Source: Branchinecta lynchi (Eukaryota > Arthropoda > Branchiopoda > Anostraca > Branchinectidae). From it: a stretch of DNA of 64,000 nucleotides. The number at the start of each line of letters is the position of its first letter. Positions within the stretch are counted from its first letter, which is position 1. The stretch is taken from contig JAKZAP010000016.1 of NCBI GenBank assembly GCA_023053575.1, positions 17,936,030-18,000,029 on the forward strand, read 5' to 3'. This document shows positions 10,652-21,793 of this stretch, piece by piece. A program made the translations under genes and the position numbers. The notes below the pieces were generated by a model. That model saw only the letters and a list, made by a program, of their open reading frames with translations. It searched no databases and was not told the DNA's origin.

Positions 10652-12011
10652 TATAATAGACGGGTTAAACGAGGCTTATCTGTTATACCGACCTATGAGC
10701 ACTGGCGTAAACCGAGGTTCATTTGAGGTAGACCCGACACTATGTTAGGGTAGCAGTGTGAAAATCATAGCAGTTTTCGGAGACACGACATCCTGAGTAT
10801 CACCCTCAACAAAAACAGAGAACCGATAAGAAACAAGACCAAAGGTTTCGATGGGATCCCAAAAATCCAGGCAACTGGGTCTTGTCTTAGCCAGATCCAG
10901 TCATCGCAAGACTCCTTGAAGGCCAAATAGCTAGTCATCTGAGAAAACCAAGTTGAGATATGGATTCAGCATGTGTGTTTACCCCTATAAGTCATATCTG
11001 TTTTGACGAAAACTTCCTGCTAATTTCCTGGTTTCGGCCGAACTCCAGAACTACTTGTCCGGCGAAAAAACAAAGCTCAAAAACGAACTCAGGGTATCTT
11101 CTTTCCCCAATAATGAACATCTAATCAACTTCAAATAAAAATTTTAACTTATAACAAATTTTCTGACTCCAGCCGGATTCCGGTCGAACTGTGTTTCCGG
11201 GTAAAATATGATTGTCAAACACGGATTCAGCATCTCTTCTTACCCTTAAATCGATTATCTAATCAACTAGAAATAAAACTTAAGCTTCTAACAATTTTCC
11301 GGTTTTGGCCGGATTCGGGGGGAACTACATGTCCAGGTAGACATTTTTTTCACATAAGTGTTCAGCGTGTCTTCTTGCCCTAAATCGAACATCTAATCAA
11401 CAAATAAAACTTTTAATTTTAACAAACTTTCCGGTTTGGGCCGGATTCCAGGCGAACTACTTGTCCGTCGAGAAAATGGTTTTCACTGTCGTTCTCAGCA
11501 TGTCCTCCTACCCCTAAATCGAACATTTAATCAACTTCAAATAAAACTTTTACTTTTAACAAACTTTCCGGTTTTGGCCGGATTCCGGGCGAACTACTTG
11601 TCCGATGACAAAATGGTTTTCACCCCATAATCGACTATCAAATTAGCTGTTTCAAAATATTTTGTTTGCCCCTTAATTTGAACCCCCTCCCCCACCCCTA
11701 AGTGTAGGGCTACAAAGCCCATCTACGAACTTGACTGGTCCGACGACCCAACGAATCCTCACACCAAGTTTCATCAAAATATCTCATTCCCTTCGAGAGT
11801 TATCGTGCTTACAGACAGACGGACGGAAGGACAGACGGACAACTTTTCCGATGTCATAGGTATCCCTCCACTTACGTTTTGGGATCCCAAAAACCACAGG
11901 GTGGGCGAGGTGGGAAGTGAGCCGTCGGTTTTCGCCAGTGCTCATAGGCCGGTATAACACGGATCAAACTTCAGCTTACCAGGTAAGCCTCGTTTAACCC
12001 GTCTATTATAC
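10652..12011. mobile_element. TIR element split by a satellite-bearing insertion
   Basis: The left end TATAATAGACGGGTTAAACG is matched by CGTTTAACCCGTCTATTATA on the right. Further inside, GGTATAACA and CCTATGAGCACTGGCG also pair with their complements, so the terminal repeats are about 80 bp. The outermost TA on both sides would fit a TA target duplication. The middle is occupied by the younger element 10832-11892. No transposase is visible. Confidence 0.75.
10832..11892 (+). repeat. Satellite-bearing GGGATCCC element, copy 2
   Basis: Begins AACAAGACCAAAGGTTTCGA and ends CACTTACGTTTTGGGATCCC. It contains at least four units of about 135 bp with GGCCGGATTCC, GAACTACTTGTCCG and TTTTCAC. It lies entirely between the two arms of the TIR element 10652-12011, so it is younger than that element. 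Confidence 0.85.
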
Positions 12012-13279
12012 CTCCCCCTGCGGTTCATTTGAGACTTCAGAGCACGGTGATATTCAGAAAGGAGTCCCTTCAACGTCACAGAAAAAAGGGAATAAAATAA
12101 GAATTCACTTTAACCTGGTCACATTTACATATTCGTAGTATGCAAATACCCGCCTAGCTAACAGACACGGCATAATACAGAGTTTTGAGATTTACTGCGA
12201 AATCCGACGAATTGGACCACTGCACATTCACTCTACATTTGACTGATATGCACTTAGGCTACTACCAAACAAAATAAAGTCACTAAATACGGACGACAAA
12301 AAACAGACTGACTGGAAACGCCCAAACCTAGGTTGTAATAACTTCACAACATATATATATTGTTATTATTATTATATGAAGTGCCGAATGAAATTGCACA
12401 TATGTTATATTTCCTTTCAGATTCAAATAAAATAAAATATGACTATGTTTCTGACACTGTAGCCTCACCAGACTACTAAACTCAAAGTACGTTGAAGAAT
12501 CATCAACATAGTTGCTGTTCTTACATTCCATTTTGCTGACGGTAGGCAAGGTTGGAAGTATTATTCAGTAATTTCTTTCGTCTTCGTTTTTTCTTGCAAA
12601 ACTGGCGAGAACTCTTTGAGGTTCTGGTTGCTCAAGCACTAAAATTTAGAAATTCAGAAACATGTGCACAACTCCTGTTCTAATGGTTCATTAGAACAAT
12701 AATAGCTTCTAATTCTTTTCGTCTACTTTCGTATACCTGTTCGTCTACTTCGAAACACGAAGATTTTCATCGCAATCAATGATTATTGCCTTTTTGACCA
12801 ACTGACAAAATACAAAACTCTGGAGTTAAATCCCACCGGCAAGAAAGCACAACTACACTCATATTGCCGGCATCAACATTGAACATGTATAAGGGTTCTA
12901 CCCAAAACCTTAAAAAGTCATCCGAATTTATTGTTTGTCTTGAGGACTGTGAAGGGTTTAGGTTGTTGTAGTTTCTCCAGACAACGGAAATATAGTGTGC
13001 TCCGCTACTGGTCTTGTGAGCTCCCATTCCGGGTTCTTGACAGTAACATCACGACGAGCCATTTGCTAAAATAGTGATAGATTAGGAAAACTAAACGTTT
13101 GGATTTGGAATTATTTTTTTTATTTAAAAGTATGTGTTTTTTTTGTGATAATGGAATTCACAGTGTGTATTATTTTCTTTTTTTTTCTTTTTTGATTAGC
13201 TGTTTGTAGAAGATTATGTGATTTGTTGTTTATTTTAGATGTTTAGATTGGTTTTGTATATTATAGTTTTTTAGTTTTT
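12012..13279. other. No recognisable feature
   Basis: About 1.3 kb of AT-rich DNA with a few short frames that lack recognisable domains. Confidence 0.35.
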
Positions 13280-13350
13280 TTTGTGAGATATCGCTGACTA
13301 AGAATCGTAGCTGACGTATCCGTTGTAAACATTGTTTGAATAAAAAGATT
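13280..13350 (+). mobile_element. Retroposon right-arm fragment
   Basis: ATATCGCTGACTAAGAATCG, TAGCTGACGTATCCGTTGTA and AACATTGTTTGAATAA match the right arm of the palindromic retroposon, truncated before the GGGCTCAAAGAATATT tail. Confidence 0.7.
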
Positions 13351-13674
13351 TTGTGACATTCTCATCTACTTTTTTGTACCACCTACTCGTAACAAGTGCC
13401 ATATGAGCTCACAGCTCTTGTTGTAGGGCAAATTTCGATCAATCAAACTCGCATTTCTGATCAAACTTTTCTAATAAAGCTGTGATTATACAGTTAAGAA
13501 AAAAACTAGGAATCGTTTCCAGCTATTTGCAGGCTTAAAGTAGTAATAAAACATGGATAAATTGGTCTCAAAGCTGAAAGCCCTATACTTCACGATGTTA
13601 AATTACTCTTTTTCTACTCCTGTCCGTTTTCGTTGTGTAAGCTGCAATCTCCCTATGAAGTGGCTCACGGGTAT

Positions 13675-13815
13675 CTTGTCATTGCAGATTGTTGGGTAAC
13701 AAATGGACTCCTCGCCATTACCGTTTCCCGATCATTTACTGCAGATTATGAGTAATTCGGTAACAAATAAATTCCTCGCCGGTACCGTTTCCTAACCATT
13801 CACTGCAGATTGCGA
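13675..13815 (+). repeat. Short tandem duplication, about 66-bp unit
   Basis: Two and a half units of GGTAACAAAT.(G/A)A.TCCTCGCC..TACCGTTTCC followed by CATT.ACTGCAGATT. Confidence 0.7.
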
Positions 13816-14060
13816 GAAATAAAATTTCCCTTTTTCCTGTTGACCTGTTATGGCTCCCAACCATAGAGCTAGAAAATTGCTGCTTCTCTATGAGTCAGCT
13901 CCCTCTGTGATCAAATTGACCATCGATGGTCGGAAGTCGGGATACGAACGGGTCAATTTTCTTCCTCAGGATTTGCAGTTTCAACAGTCAGCGAAAAAAA
14001 TAACGCACATATACGACTAGTATTTGCTCAGTTTTTGGTTATCTGAGAACTTTGACAGAT

Positions 14061-14255
14061 TCGAGTGGCGTTTTATTGGATGTGGTTTCGGTGGAGTTTC
14101 GCTGTTGTTTTCTTCAGGTCGCCCAAAAGTTTTGCTTCGTCCTGGCTTCGTAGGTTAGTATCTGTCACTTCCAGATATCCTATTGTACTTTCATGACTGA
14201 AAGAAAGTACGTCAATCTACAATGAAACCACACCCGAAAAAAAGCAACTTAGGTC
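14061..14255. mobile_element. MITE of the TGTAGTTTCGGTG family
   Basis: The left end TGGCGTTTTATTGGATGTGG and right end ACCACACCCGAAAAAAAGCA with AACTTAGG are imperfect inverted repeats. The internal words GTTTCGGTGGAGTTTCGCTG and GTACGTCAA are shared with the MITEs at 22082 and 41152. Confidence 0.65.
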
Positions 14256-14399
14256 GGTGAGCAGTGATTTTGTAAGCGACTCAGGCTATTGCGCAGTAAT
14301 ATTTTTGCGGTATATAGATATAAAAATACAGAATATAGATATATCAGTGTCAAAACGAAAGCGAATAAACTAAACCAAACGTGATAACAGGTTCGTCTT

Positions 14400-14527
14400 T
14401 CTCGTTTTAGCCTGAACTGGACCCTTGCCAAGAAGGGCTTCGACGTCGCCAGAAGAAAACTGAGTTGAGGTATCCATTTATCGGAATCAAATAAGATTCG
14501 CAGTCAATTTGGGCTGAAGAATATTTG
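14400..14527 (+). mobile_element. Retroposon fragment
   Basis: AGCCTGAACTGGACCCTTGC, CAAGAAGGGCTTCGACGTCG and the terminal GCAGTCAATTTGGGCTGAAG followed by AATATTTGA match the right half and tail of the palindromic family. Confidence 0.75.
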
Positions 14528-14844
14528 ATATCGATACAATATTTTAGAAACCCTCGGGCAATGAACAACACCATACAACAGTTACCAATTACAGACGCAC
14601 TAAAGAGCGAACTTTTCATTTCGCAATTCCTCTCAGTTTTATTCGTTGTGACTGACTCATAGAACAATGGTAAGTTCCCCAGACCAACAAGTTTGACCAA
14701 TCAAGTGGTCCAGTTGTTTCGGTCTTAGGGGTCGGTAACTTTGGTAGCGGTAACGACTTAATGGAAGGGAACTAACACAAATCACATCGTGACAAAGATG
14801 GGGATTTGTTGTTCTGATGATGACGTTAAACTGGACAAATACTC

Positions 14845-15115
14845 TAGGCCCTAGCTAAACTGGATACATATTCTAGGCCTTCATTTGTGCTTTAAGGTTC
14901 GTTTGTTTTGTAGGCATAGCGAACGTACCGACTCTCCTTGATCATCACGTCGAACGAGGAAAGGAGATGGGGACTAGGTGGTGCGATAATGTCGTTGTTT
15001 ATTGGTAGTTATACTAGATTAATACCCTAAGCCTTCATTTGTGCTTTAACGTCTGTTTGTTTTTATAGGTATAACGAATCTGTCGACTCTCCTCGAATCA
15101 TCACGTCGAACGCGG
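14845..15115 (+). repeat. Tandem duplication, unit about 155 bp
   Basis: CCTTCATTTGTGCTTTAA, GTTTGTTTT, ATAGGTATAACGAA or GTAGGCATAGCGAA, GACTCTCCT and ATCATCACGTCGAACG appear in the same order twice. The second copy carries an extra C-rich flank. No frame is conserved between the copies. Confidence 0.7.
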
Positions 15116-15232
15116 TGTTCCACCGAGCGGACTCCTCCCCCTTACTTCAACTCTCGCCTTAATTCCATATCTCAGCAGTCAACGTGTACTAGTGTTAAAG
15201 GTAAGATTTTTTTTTGTTTCTGTCAATTAATA

Positions 15233-15612
15233 ATAGTTGCGTTTTTGCAGATACTATGGTATCTGTTACAACTGTAATTGGATCTGCCAGTAGTCGTTTT
15301 TGCAGTTACCGTGGTATCTGATATACGGTTGCTCTGCAAATTGCAGAAATTGCGCTTTTCGAGTCAACAGTCAACACAAAAGAAAAACTAATATTCAGTC
15401 ACATCACTAAGTGCCCATCTTCTTTCCCCTGAATTTGACAAAAATTGGTGAAAGTCAGATGACTTTTTCAGATACCACGTCCATTTACCACGGTCGGACC
15501 GTGGTATCTGAATATCAAATACCACGATAACTGGCCATATACCACGATAGCTGCAAAAACCGCTTTAGACCGTGGTATCAGATACCATGGTATCTGCAAA
15601 CACGCTGCTATT
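15233..15612. mobile_element. MITE with repeated ATACCACGG palindromes, copy 1
   Basis: The ends TAGTTGCGTTTTTGCAGATA and TATCTGCAAACACGCTGCTA are inverted repeats with TA at both edges. The interior is packed with short palindromes such as ATACCATGGTAT and TACCGTGGTATCTGATAC. The middle contains TGGTGAAAGTCAGATGACTT. No coding capacity. Confidence 0.8.
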
Positions 15613-15654
15613 TTATTACCCATATAAACAACAACGGCACAAAACGGGCCCATA

Positions 15655-16027
15655 TTAACTACTGGAGAAAAAAGACAAAGAAAAAATGAAGAAAGAAAGT
15701 AACCAGACTAAAATAAACACTCCTAAATAAAAATACTGTAGAGGGTCAGAAATTGGTTTAATCAAAAACTTTCGTAGCATAGAGCTAATTCGTCGTATTC
15801 CGGTTCAGCGCTCCAAGTGGACTAGTTTCTGTTAGTCCCCCATTGTCTCACAATCAGCACATTGTGTGTAGACATAGTAAAAAGTCGAATCCAAAAGGTA
15901 GTGGGTAACTTTCACTCTTGCTTCACTTATTACTTTGGTTCTTATTAGCCTTAAATTTTCTTTATTTTCTAATAGAATTTTTCTTCTACTGAGACATATG
16001 CAAAACCTCCGTTACCTCGAAAGCAGA
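15655..16027. other. Mostly unassigned; one repeat fragment
   Basis: 15658-15745 has GACAAAGAAAAAATGAAGAA and AGTAACCAGACTAA, shared with 25640-25690. The rest shows nothing recognisable. Confidence 0.35.
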
Positions 16028-16420
16028 TACGTCCCTCATAAAATCCGATGACGAATTGCCGCCAGACGCGCTAGCCAATAACAATCACACGTGAGATCTT
16101 GGTATAAGTTATCTGAAGGGTGAATACGCGATTAGGCTTTCGCTTCATATCGAGTCGCCTATTAGCCCCTTGGAAAAGTCAGCCAGCACTCAGCACTGAC
16201 AAACTTGATGAAGCTTGTCAGAACCGAGTTTGGTAAAGAAAAATAGAGGAAGAGGCATTTTAAATAGTTTTAAATATGGCTAGGCATAAGAGGAATTGAA
16301 AATAGCCAAACAGATCTGGATAAACGTACACCAAGAAGTAACGTGTCATTATGTTCTTTATGATAGCGCACCTAGCGGTAAAAAAATAACTAATCTGGGA
16401 GGAGTTTTATGAGGGGTGTA
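16028..16420. mobile_element. TIR element with TA ends
   Basis: TACGTCCCTCATAAAATCC at the left pairs with GGAGTTTTATGAGGGGTGTA at the right. TA at both outer edges would be a TA target duplication, as in Tc1/mariner-type MITEs. The 390-bp interior has no transposase. Confidence 0.6.
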
Positions 16421-16506
16421 TTGTAGGTTTTCTACTCGTCAACCCGTGGATCTCTTTTACTATGTCTGGCCCAAGTGCTGATGGTGAGAAGAAAGACAAG
16501 AACGTA

Positions 16507-16683
16507 CACTGTAAAAAAGTTTTTCCGTATAAAGATTAAAGTTAACTCCAGTATTTGCTACTCGGATTATTCTTATCTCTACGCAGATAAGATTAATACC
16601 AAATAGAGATAAGATGAATCCGAGTAGCAAATAGGCTACTGCAGTTAACTTTAATCTTTATACGGATACATTTTTTTTTATAG
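16507..16683. mobile_element. Palindromic MITE (CACTGTAAAA ends), uninterrupted copy
   Basis: A near-complete palindrome: CCGTATAAAGATTAAAGTTA pairs with TAACTTTAATCTTTATACGG, and TTTGCTACTCGGATTATTCT pairs with the complementary block near 16612. The outer end is ACACTGTAAAAAAGT. It supplies the empty site (GCAGTTAACTTTAATC) for the insertion seen in the copy at 39716-40320. Confidence 0.85.
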
Positions 16684-16724
16684 ATTTTGATACTATTTAC
16701 ACATAGGGCAACATAGCCCTACAA

Positions 16725-17141
16725 AAGTTGCGTTTTTACTGATACCACGGTATCTGATACCACGGTCTAAAGTCGTTTTTCAGTTACCGTGGTAACTGAT
16801 ACCACGGTCAAAAGGCGTTTTTGCAGTTATCCTGGTATCTGGCCAGTTATCGTGGTATCAGATATTCGGATACTACGGTCCGACCGTGGTAACTGGTCGT
16901 GGTATCTGAGAAGTCATCTCACTTTCATCAAAGGTCAGATTGGTGAAAAAGAAGTTTAGCACTTAGTGATGTAACTGGATATCTGCTTTTCTTTTGGGAT
17001 GACTTCAAAAAGTACAATTTCGGCAATAGTCGTTTTTGCAGAGCACCGTATATCAGATACCACGATAACTGCAAAAACTACTAATTGCAGATCCAGTTAC
17101 CGTGGTAACAGATACCATGGTATCAGCAAAAACACAACTAA
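16725..17141. mobile_element. MITE with repeated ATACCACGG palindromes, copy 2
   Basis: Begins AAGTTGCGTTTTTACTGATA and ends CAGCAAAAACACAACTA. It has the same ACCGTGGTAACTGATACCAC units as copy 1 in inverted overall order, and the central TTCATCAAAGGTCAGATTGG corresponds to the centre of copy 1. Confidence 0.8.
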
Positions 17142-17566
17142 AGTGTGGCTAGCATCAAGCGAACGAATAAACGTGCAATTCGCTCAGATACTGCAAAAAA
17201 CGGATCGGTGACATTATACTTTACCGACAATCTAGAATTACGGACCCACGGAGGAAGTCCTAGAAGATAATATTTTCAATACCTATAGAATGTTTACTGA
17301 TAGTTTTCGTAACAATCAGTAAACGCAAACGTGAAAATGTTCCGTTCTTGTTGATGGGGCCAACCGTATCCTTCACGGAATATAATTTTTGGCACATTGT
17401 TTTCGCCGTATACTCCGCTAATATCGTAAACAAAAAAAAAGTTCATGAGGCACTTGCTGACATCTAGCGTTCTCGAGCACTGTCCTAGTGTACTGAAACA
17501 CGTATAGCGCAGAGGGATAAGTGAAAGTAGATGGCGCCGCGGCAAGGATGGGTGGGAAATGTTCAA
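17142..17566. other. No recognisable feature
   Basis: The minus-strand open frame across 17294-17677 runs from unique sequence into a MITE and has no recognisable domain. Confidence 0.35.
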
Positions 17567-17667
17567 ATCGAGGGGTTGCTCACTCGCTGGGCACCACTGT
17601 ACACCCTCCCTTGGCACCGGCTGGGCACGGGACACAATTATATAACCATTTTGAGAGTGAGCAACCC
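17567..17667. mobile_element. MITE of the GGGGTTGCCCACTC family, compact copy
   Basis: TCGAGGGGTTGCTCACTC on the left pairs with GAGTGAGCAACCCCTCG on the right. The interior TGTACACCCTCCCTTGGCAC and CGGCTGGGCACGG are shared with copies at 26.4, 35.0, 42.1, 42.5, 43.1, 49.6 and 51.3 kb. Confidence 0.8.
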
Positions 17668-17785
17668 CTCGGTTCATATAGTCTAAATCTCAACCGATTA
17701 TCCAAGACCCCTCAGGTCAATTGACGTCGTGAAGAAGTTGGGAAATACGAGTGAATAAATATTGTTGAATATGTGTTTGGTAAAT

Positions 17786-18360
17786 ATTTCTTCAGCCGAA
17801 GCCGACTGCGCACCATCTGTTGACAGTTCAAAACGGATACGTCAACTACATTTTATTAGATTTGGCCCTTCTTGACAATGGTCATCTTCAGGTTCAATAC
17901 GCTCAAGCTGGAAATGAACTTGTGACTAAACTAACAACTTGGAACGTGTTCCATCCTACTCACCGTAGTTACTACGCATGACGTCACGAATTTTGGCTTC
18001 TTGGCGTCAAGGCTGGAACGCATTTTTCATTTTTCTGCAAAATATCACAGCCCATCACGTTACAGAGATCGGTAGTTACCACGCTTACTACGCTCCCGAG
18101 CATTGTAGCCTAAGCAAATATTAACTATTAGTTACTATTTCGAGAAGGTTAGAACAGTCAGCGTAGTGACTTTTGGTGAGGTTGCAATGGAAATAGTAAC
18201 TAAGAGTTACTGTTGTTAGAAGGGTGCAACACGCTCTTAGTTGTTTCTAGCGTGAGCTGTTTGAGCCTGAAGAGGACCCTTGCCAAGAAGGGCCGAAACA
18301 CAGCTTTAAGAAAATTTAGCTGACGTATCCATTTTGCAGTGTAAAATATGTGTTTTAATC
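17786..18360. mobile_element. Palindromic retroposon split by a MITE
   Basis: The left arm at 17786-17915 has AAATATTTCTTCAGCCGAAG, AACGGATACGTCAACTACAT and GGCCCTTCTTGACAATGGTC. The right arm at 18258-18360 has GAGCCTGAAGAGGACCCTTG, CCAAGAAGGGCCGAAACA and AGCTGACGTATCCATTTTGC. Between them lies the MITE 17943-18234. Confidence 0.7.
17943..18234. mobile_element. MITE of the GTGTTCCACCCTACT family, copy 1
   Basis: The ends AACGTGTTCCATCCTACT and AGAAGGGTGCAACACGC are inverted. The interior has GTAGTTACTACGCATGACGT, GGCTTCTTGGCGTCAAGGCT and GAGAAGGTTAGAACAGTCAG; all three blocks occur inverted in the copy at 39072-39348, and the first recurs near 37200. Confidence 0.75.
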
Positions 18361-18885
18361 TATAGCCTATACAGAGCCGAGCTTGATTACATTTATGAAC
18401 CGTTCTAGGGACAATCATTTAGGTTTGGAAATGGAAAGCATGAAATACTCATGTAAGTATCTGATGTGACGGTCCTCGGATAAACGGCTGAGATTTAGAC
18501 GACACCGTTCAAATAGTGACTGTGTTCAAGGTCTAAACTAAGTTGTATCAGAATTCTACACAAGCGTGACGTCACCCCCATTTGATCTATTTTACCTCAG
18601 AAAAGGAACAAGACCAAAGGTGTCGATGGGATCCCAAAAATCTAATATTTGATTCAGACAATTGGGTCTTGTCTTCGCCAGATCCAGTCTTCGCCAGGCT
18701 AAACATCAGAGAAAACCAAGTTCAGATATACCTCAATAAACCTTATCTATTTTGAGGATACTGACCGAGACTTCCTGCTTTACTTCTGCCAAGTTTCCGG
18801 GTTCGTCCGAATTCCGAGCGAACTACTAGTCCAGCAAAAAAAGAAAAATCAGAAACGAATCCAGCGTATCTCCTTATCTCTATAA

Positions 18886-20222
18886 AAACAAGACCAAAGG
18901 TTTCGATGGGATCCCAAAAATTCAATATCTGATCCAGACAACTGGGTCTTGTCTTAGCCAGATCCAGTCTTCGCCAGACTCCTTGAACATTTTTACAATT
19001 AAAATTCAGAAACAGATTAAGGCCAAATAGCTAATCACCTGAGAAAACCAAGTTCAGATTTGGATTCAGCATGTGTGTTTACCCCTATAAGTCATATCTG
19101 TTTTGACGAAAACTTCCTGCCACTTCTGCCAATTTCCCGGTTCCGGCCGAACTCCAGAACTACTTGTCCGGCGAAAAAAGAAAGCTCAAAGACGAAATCA
19201 GGGTATCTTCTTTCCCCAGTAATGAACATCTAATCAACTTCAAATAGAAATTTAGCTTATAACAAATTTTCCAATTCCAGCCGGATTCCGGTCGAACTAT
19301 ATGTCCGGGTAAAATACGATTGTCACTCAGGGACTCAGCATCTCTTCTTACCCCTAAATCGCTTATCTAATCAACTAGAAATAAAACTTTGACTTCCAAC
19401 AGTTTTCCGGTTTTGGCCGGATTCCGGACGAACTACATGTCCGGGTAGAAACTTGTTTTCACATAAGTGTTCAGCATGTCTTCTTGCCCTAAATCGAACA
19501 TCCAATCAACTCCAAATTAAACTTTTAATTTTGACAAACTTTCCGGTTTGGGCCGGATTCCGGTCGAAATACTTGTCCGTCGAGAAAATAGTTTTCACCA
19601 TCGTCTTCAGCATGTTTCCCTACCCCTAAATCGAACATCTAATCAATTTCAAATAAAACTTTTACTTTCAACAAACTTTCCGGTTTGGGCCGGATTCCGG
19701 GCGAAATACTTGTCCGTCGAGAAAATAATTTTCACCATCGTCTTCAGCATGTCTTCCTATCCCTAAATCGAACATCTAATCAACTTCAAATAAAACTTTT
19801 ACTTTCAACAAACTTTCCGGTTTCGGCCGGATTCCGGGCGAACTACTTGTCCGATGACAAAATGGTTTTCACCATCGTGTTCAGCATGTCTTCTTACCCC
19901 ATAATCGACTATCACATTAGCTGTTTCAAAATATTTTGTTTGTCCCTTAATTTCAATCCCCTCCCCCACCCCTAAATGTAGAGCTACAAAGCCCATCTAC
20001 GAACTTGACTGGTCCGACGACCCAACGAACCTTCTCACCAAGTTTCATCAAAATATCTCATTCCCTTCGAGAGTTATCGTGCTTACAGACGGACGGACAG
20101 ACGGACGGACGGACGGACGGACGGACGGACGGACGGACAGACGGACGGACGGACGGACGGACAGACGGACAACTTTTGCGATGTCATAGGTATCCCTCCA
20201 CTTACGTTTTGGGATCCCAAAA
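18886..20222 (+). repeat. Satellite-bearing GGGATCCC element, copy 4 (inner)
   Basis: A complete element inside copy 3. It runs from AACAAGACCAAAGGTTTCGA to CACTTACGTTTTGGGATCCC and contains a run of 135-137 bp units; the words GGCCGGATTCCGG and CTTGTCCGTCGAGAAAAT recur 137 bp apart at 19548 and 19685. A GACGGACGG tract lies near its right end. Confidence 0.85.
20081..20170 (+). repeat. (GACG)n microsatellite
   Basis: A run of GACGGACG with occasional CAGACGG variants inside the inner satellite-bearing element. Shorter versions occupy the same position in the copies at 5307, 11816 and 20930, so the tract belongs to the element and has expanded here. The ORF reading TDGRTDGRTDGR is this repeat translated. 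Confidence 0.9.
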
Positions 20223-20993
20223 AACATCTAATCAACTTTAAATAAAACATTGACTTAACAAAAAATGCCGGTTACAACTGGATTCCAGACTAATTTAATC
20301 TCCGGGTAAAAACTGATTGTCCTATACAGACTCAGCCTCTCTTCTTACCCCTTAATCTGCCATCTAATCAAACTTTTGCTTTTAACAAATTTTCCGGTTA
20401 TGGCCGGATTCCGGTCGAACTAGTTGTTCGGAAAGAAAATGGCTTTCACCATCGTGTTCAGCATGTCTTTTTACCCCTTAATCGAACATTTAATCAACTT
20501 CAAATGAAACTTTTACTTTTAACCAACTTTCCGATTTTTGCCGGATTCCGGACGAACTACTTATTCGGCGAGAAAATGGTTTTCACCACCGTGTCTTATT
20601 ACTTCTAAATCGAACATTTAATCAACTTCAACTTCAATTTTTACTTTTAACCAACTTTCCGGCTTTTGTCGGATTCCGGACGAACTACTCGTCCGGCGAG
20701 AAAATTGTTTTCACTATCGTGCTCAACATGTCTTCTTACCCCATAATCGACTATCACATTAGATGTTTAAAAATAGTTTGCTTGTCCCTTAAGTTGAACC
20801 CCCTTCCCCACCCCTATATGTAGAGCTACAGAGCCCGTGTACAAACTTGACCTTACCCTTGACCCAGTGAATCCTCACACCAAGTTTCATCAAAATATCT
20901 CATTCCCTTCGAGAGTTATTGTCCTCACAGACAGACGGACAGACGATGCGATGTCATAGGTATCTCTCCACTTACGGTTTGGGATCCCCAAAA

Positions 20994-21195
20994 CTGTAGT
21001 TTATTCCTATAAGTGAATATACATTTGAATCTATTTATATAGAGCCGAGCGGCCAGCGAGGCGCCGGTCGCGTTTACATTTCTGAGACGGCATAAGGACA
21101 ATCAAATCCTATGTTAGGTTCTCAATCACATGACATCACTATGTACGTCACGACTATATGGAATTCCAATACAACTAAGTCTACACCATTTTTGA
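20994..21195. repeat. Dispersed repeat (AGCCGAGCGGCCAGCGAGG family), copy 2
   Basis: TGTAGTTTATTCCTATAAGT, GAGCCGAGCGGCCAGCGAGG, CGCCGGTCGCGTTTACATTT and GTACGTCACGACTATATGG follow the same order as 281-640. Confidence 0.6.
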
Positions 21196-21394
21196 TCATT
21201 AACTAACTTGTCTTAAGCCGTCTTAAAGCACAACTATTACCAGAAATGATCTTACTTAAGATATACTTAGCTACTTAGTTTATCGTTTAGTACATCGTTT
21301 TTCGAAAATAGTGGAAATTAGCAGTTTTCTTGTTAGCGGTTTTCGACTCTATCAAGCCGCGGCGGGAGGACGCAAAAATATTTGAAAACAGAAT

Positions 21395-21690
21395 GCGCCG
21401 TGGTTAAAAGGTGAGAAAACCAAGCAAAACAAAAGACAGAAGATAGATTCGAAGGCCTACCATATCTTCCGAAATAAAAAACAACACATCGAAGCTTATC
21501 ATGTCCTTATGTGTGAGAGAATTGTTGGCGAACCTTGACACTTTCGGCGAGGTTTGCGTTAAACGCCAAGCAAAACTCGGCTTGGTGGAAAAAGCGGTAA
21601 AAAGTCGTAGGTACAAAACGAAGCAATGGCGAAAGGCGGGGATTTCAGAAGCTTATAATTCTATAACGGAGCTAGGGATAAAATAAAACG
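21395..21690 (+). repeat. Repeat with a protein-like segment (GISEA family), copy 1
   Basis: GTGAGAAAACCAAGCAAAAC, GGCCTACCAT, AAAAAACAACACATCGAAGC and GGGATTTCAGAAGCTTATAA also occur, with differences, on the minus strand at 31195-31405 plus 32222-32300. A 61-codon frame here ends KQWRKAGISEAYNSITELG; the other copy has KHWRNMGISEACNSTLEQG. Part of the frame relationship is broken by indels. I do not recognise the protein. Confidence 0.5.
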
Positions 21691-21793
21691 AAAAAAGTCG
21701 AAAAAAGAAAAAAGTCGAAAAAAGTCAAAGTCTCAAGAGACAGTAACGAGACTTTGCGGAGAGTAACGTCACTACAATCTTCGTCCTGTATTA

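Larger units (their letters stand above)
18607..20993 (+). repeat. Satellite-bearing GGGATCCC element, copy 3 (outer)
   Basis: Starts AACAAGACCAAAGGTGTCGA at 18607, is interrupted after CTTATCTCTATAAA near 18885, and resumes at ACATCTAATCAACTTTAAAT near 20223. It closes with CACTTACGGTTTGGGATCCC near 20990. The resumed sequence is exactly what follows in the uninterrupted copy at 4646, so this is one element with another copy of the same family inserted into it. Confidence 0.8.

Noticed and set aside
17294..17677. 127-codon minus-strand ORF
   Set aside because: Its first third is the MITE 17567-17667 translated; the rest has no recognised domain or exon signals.
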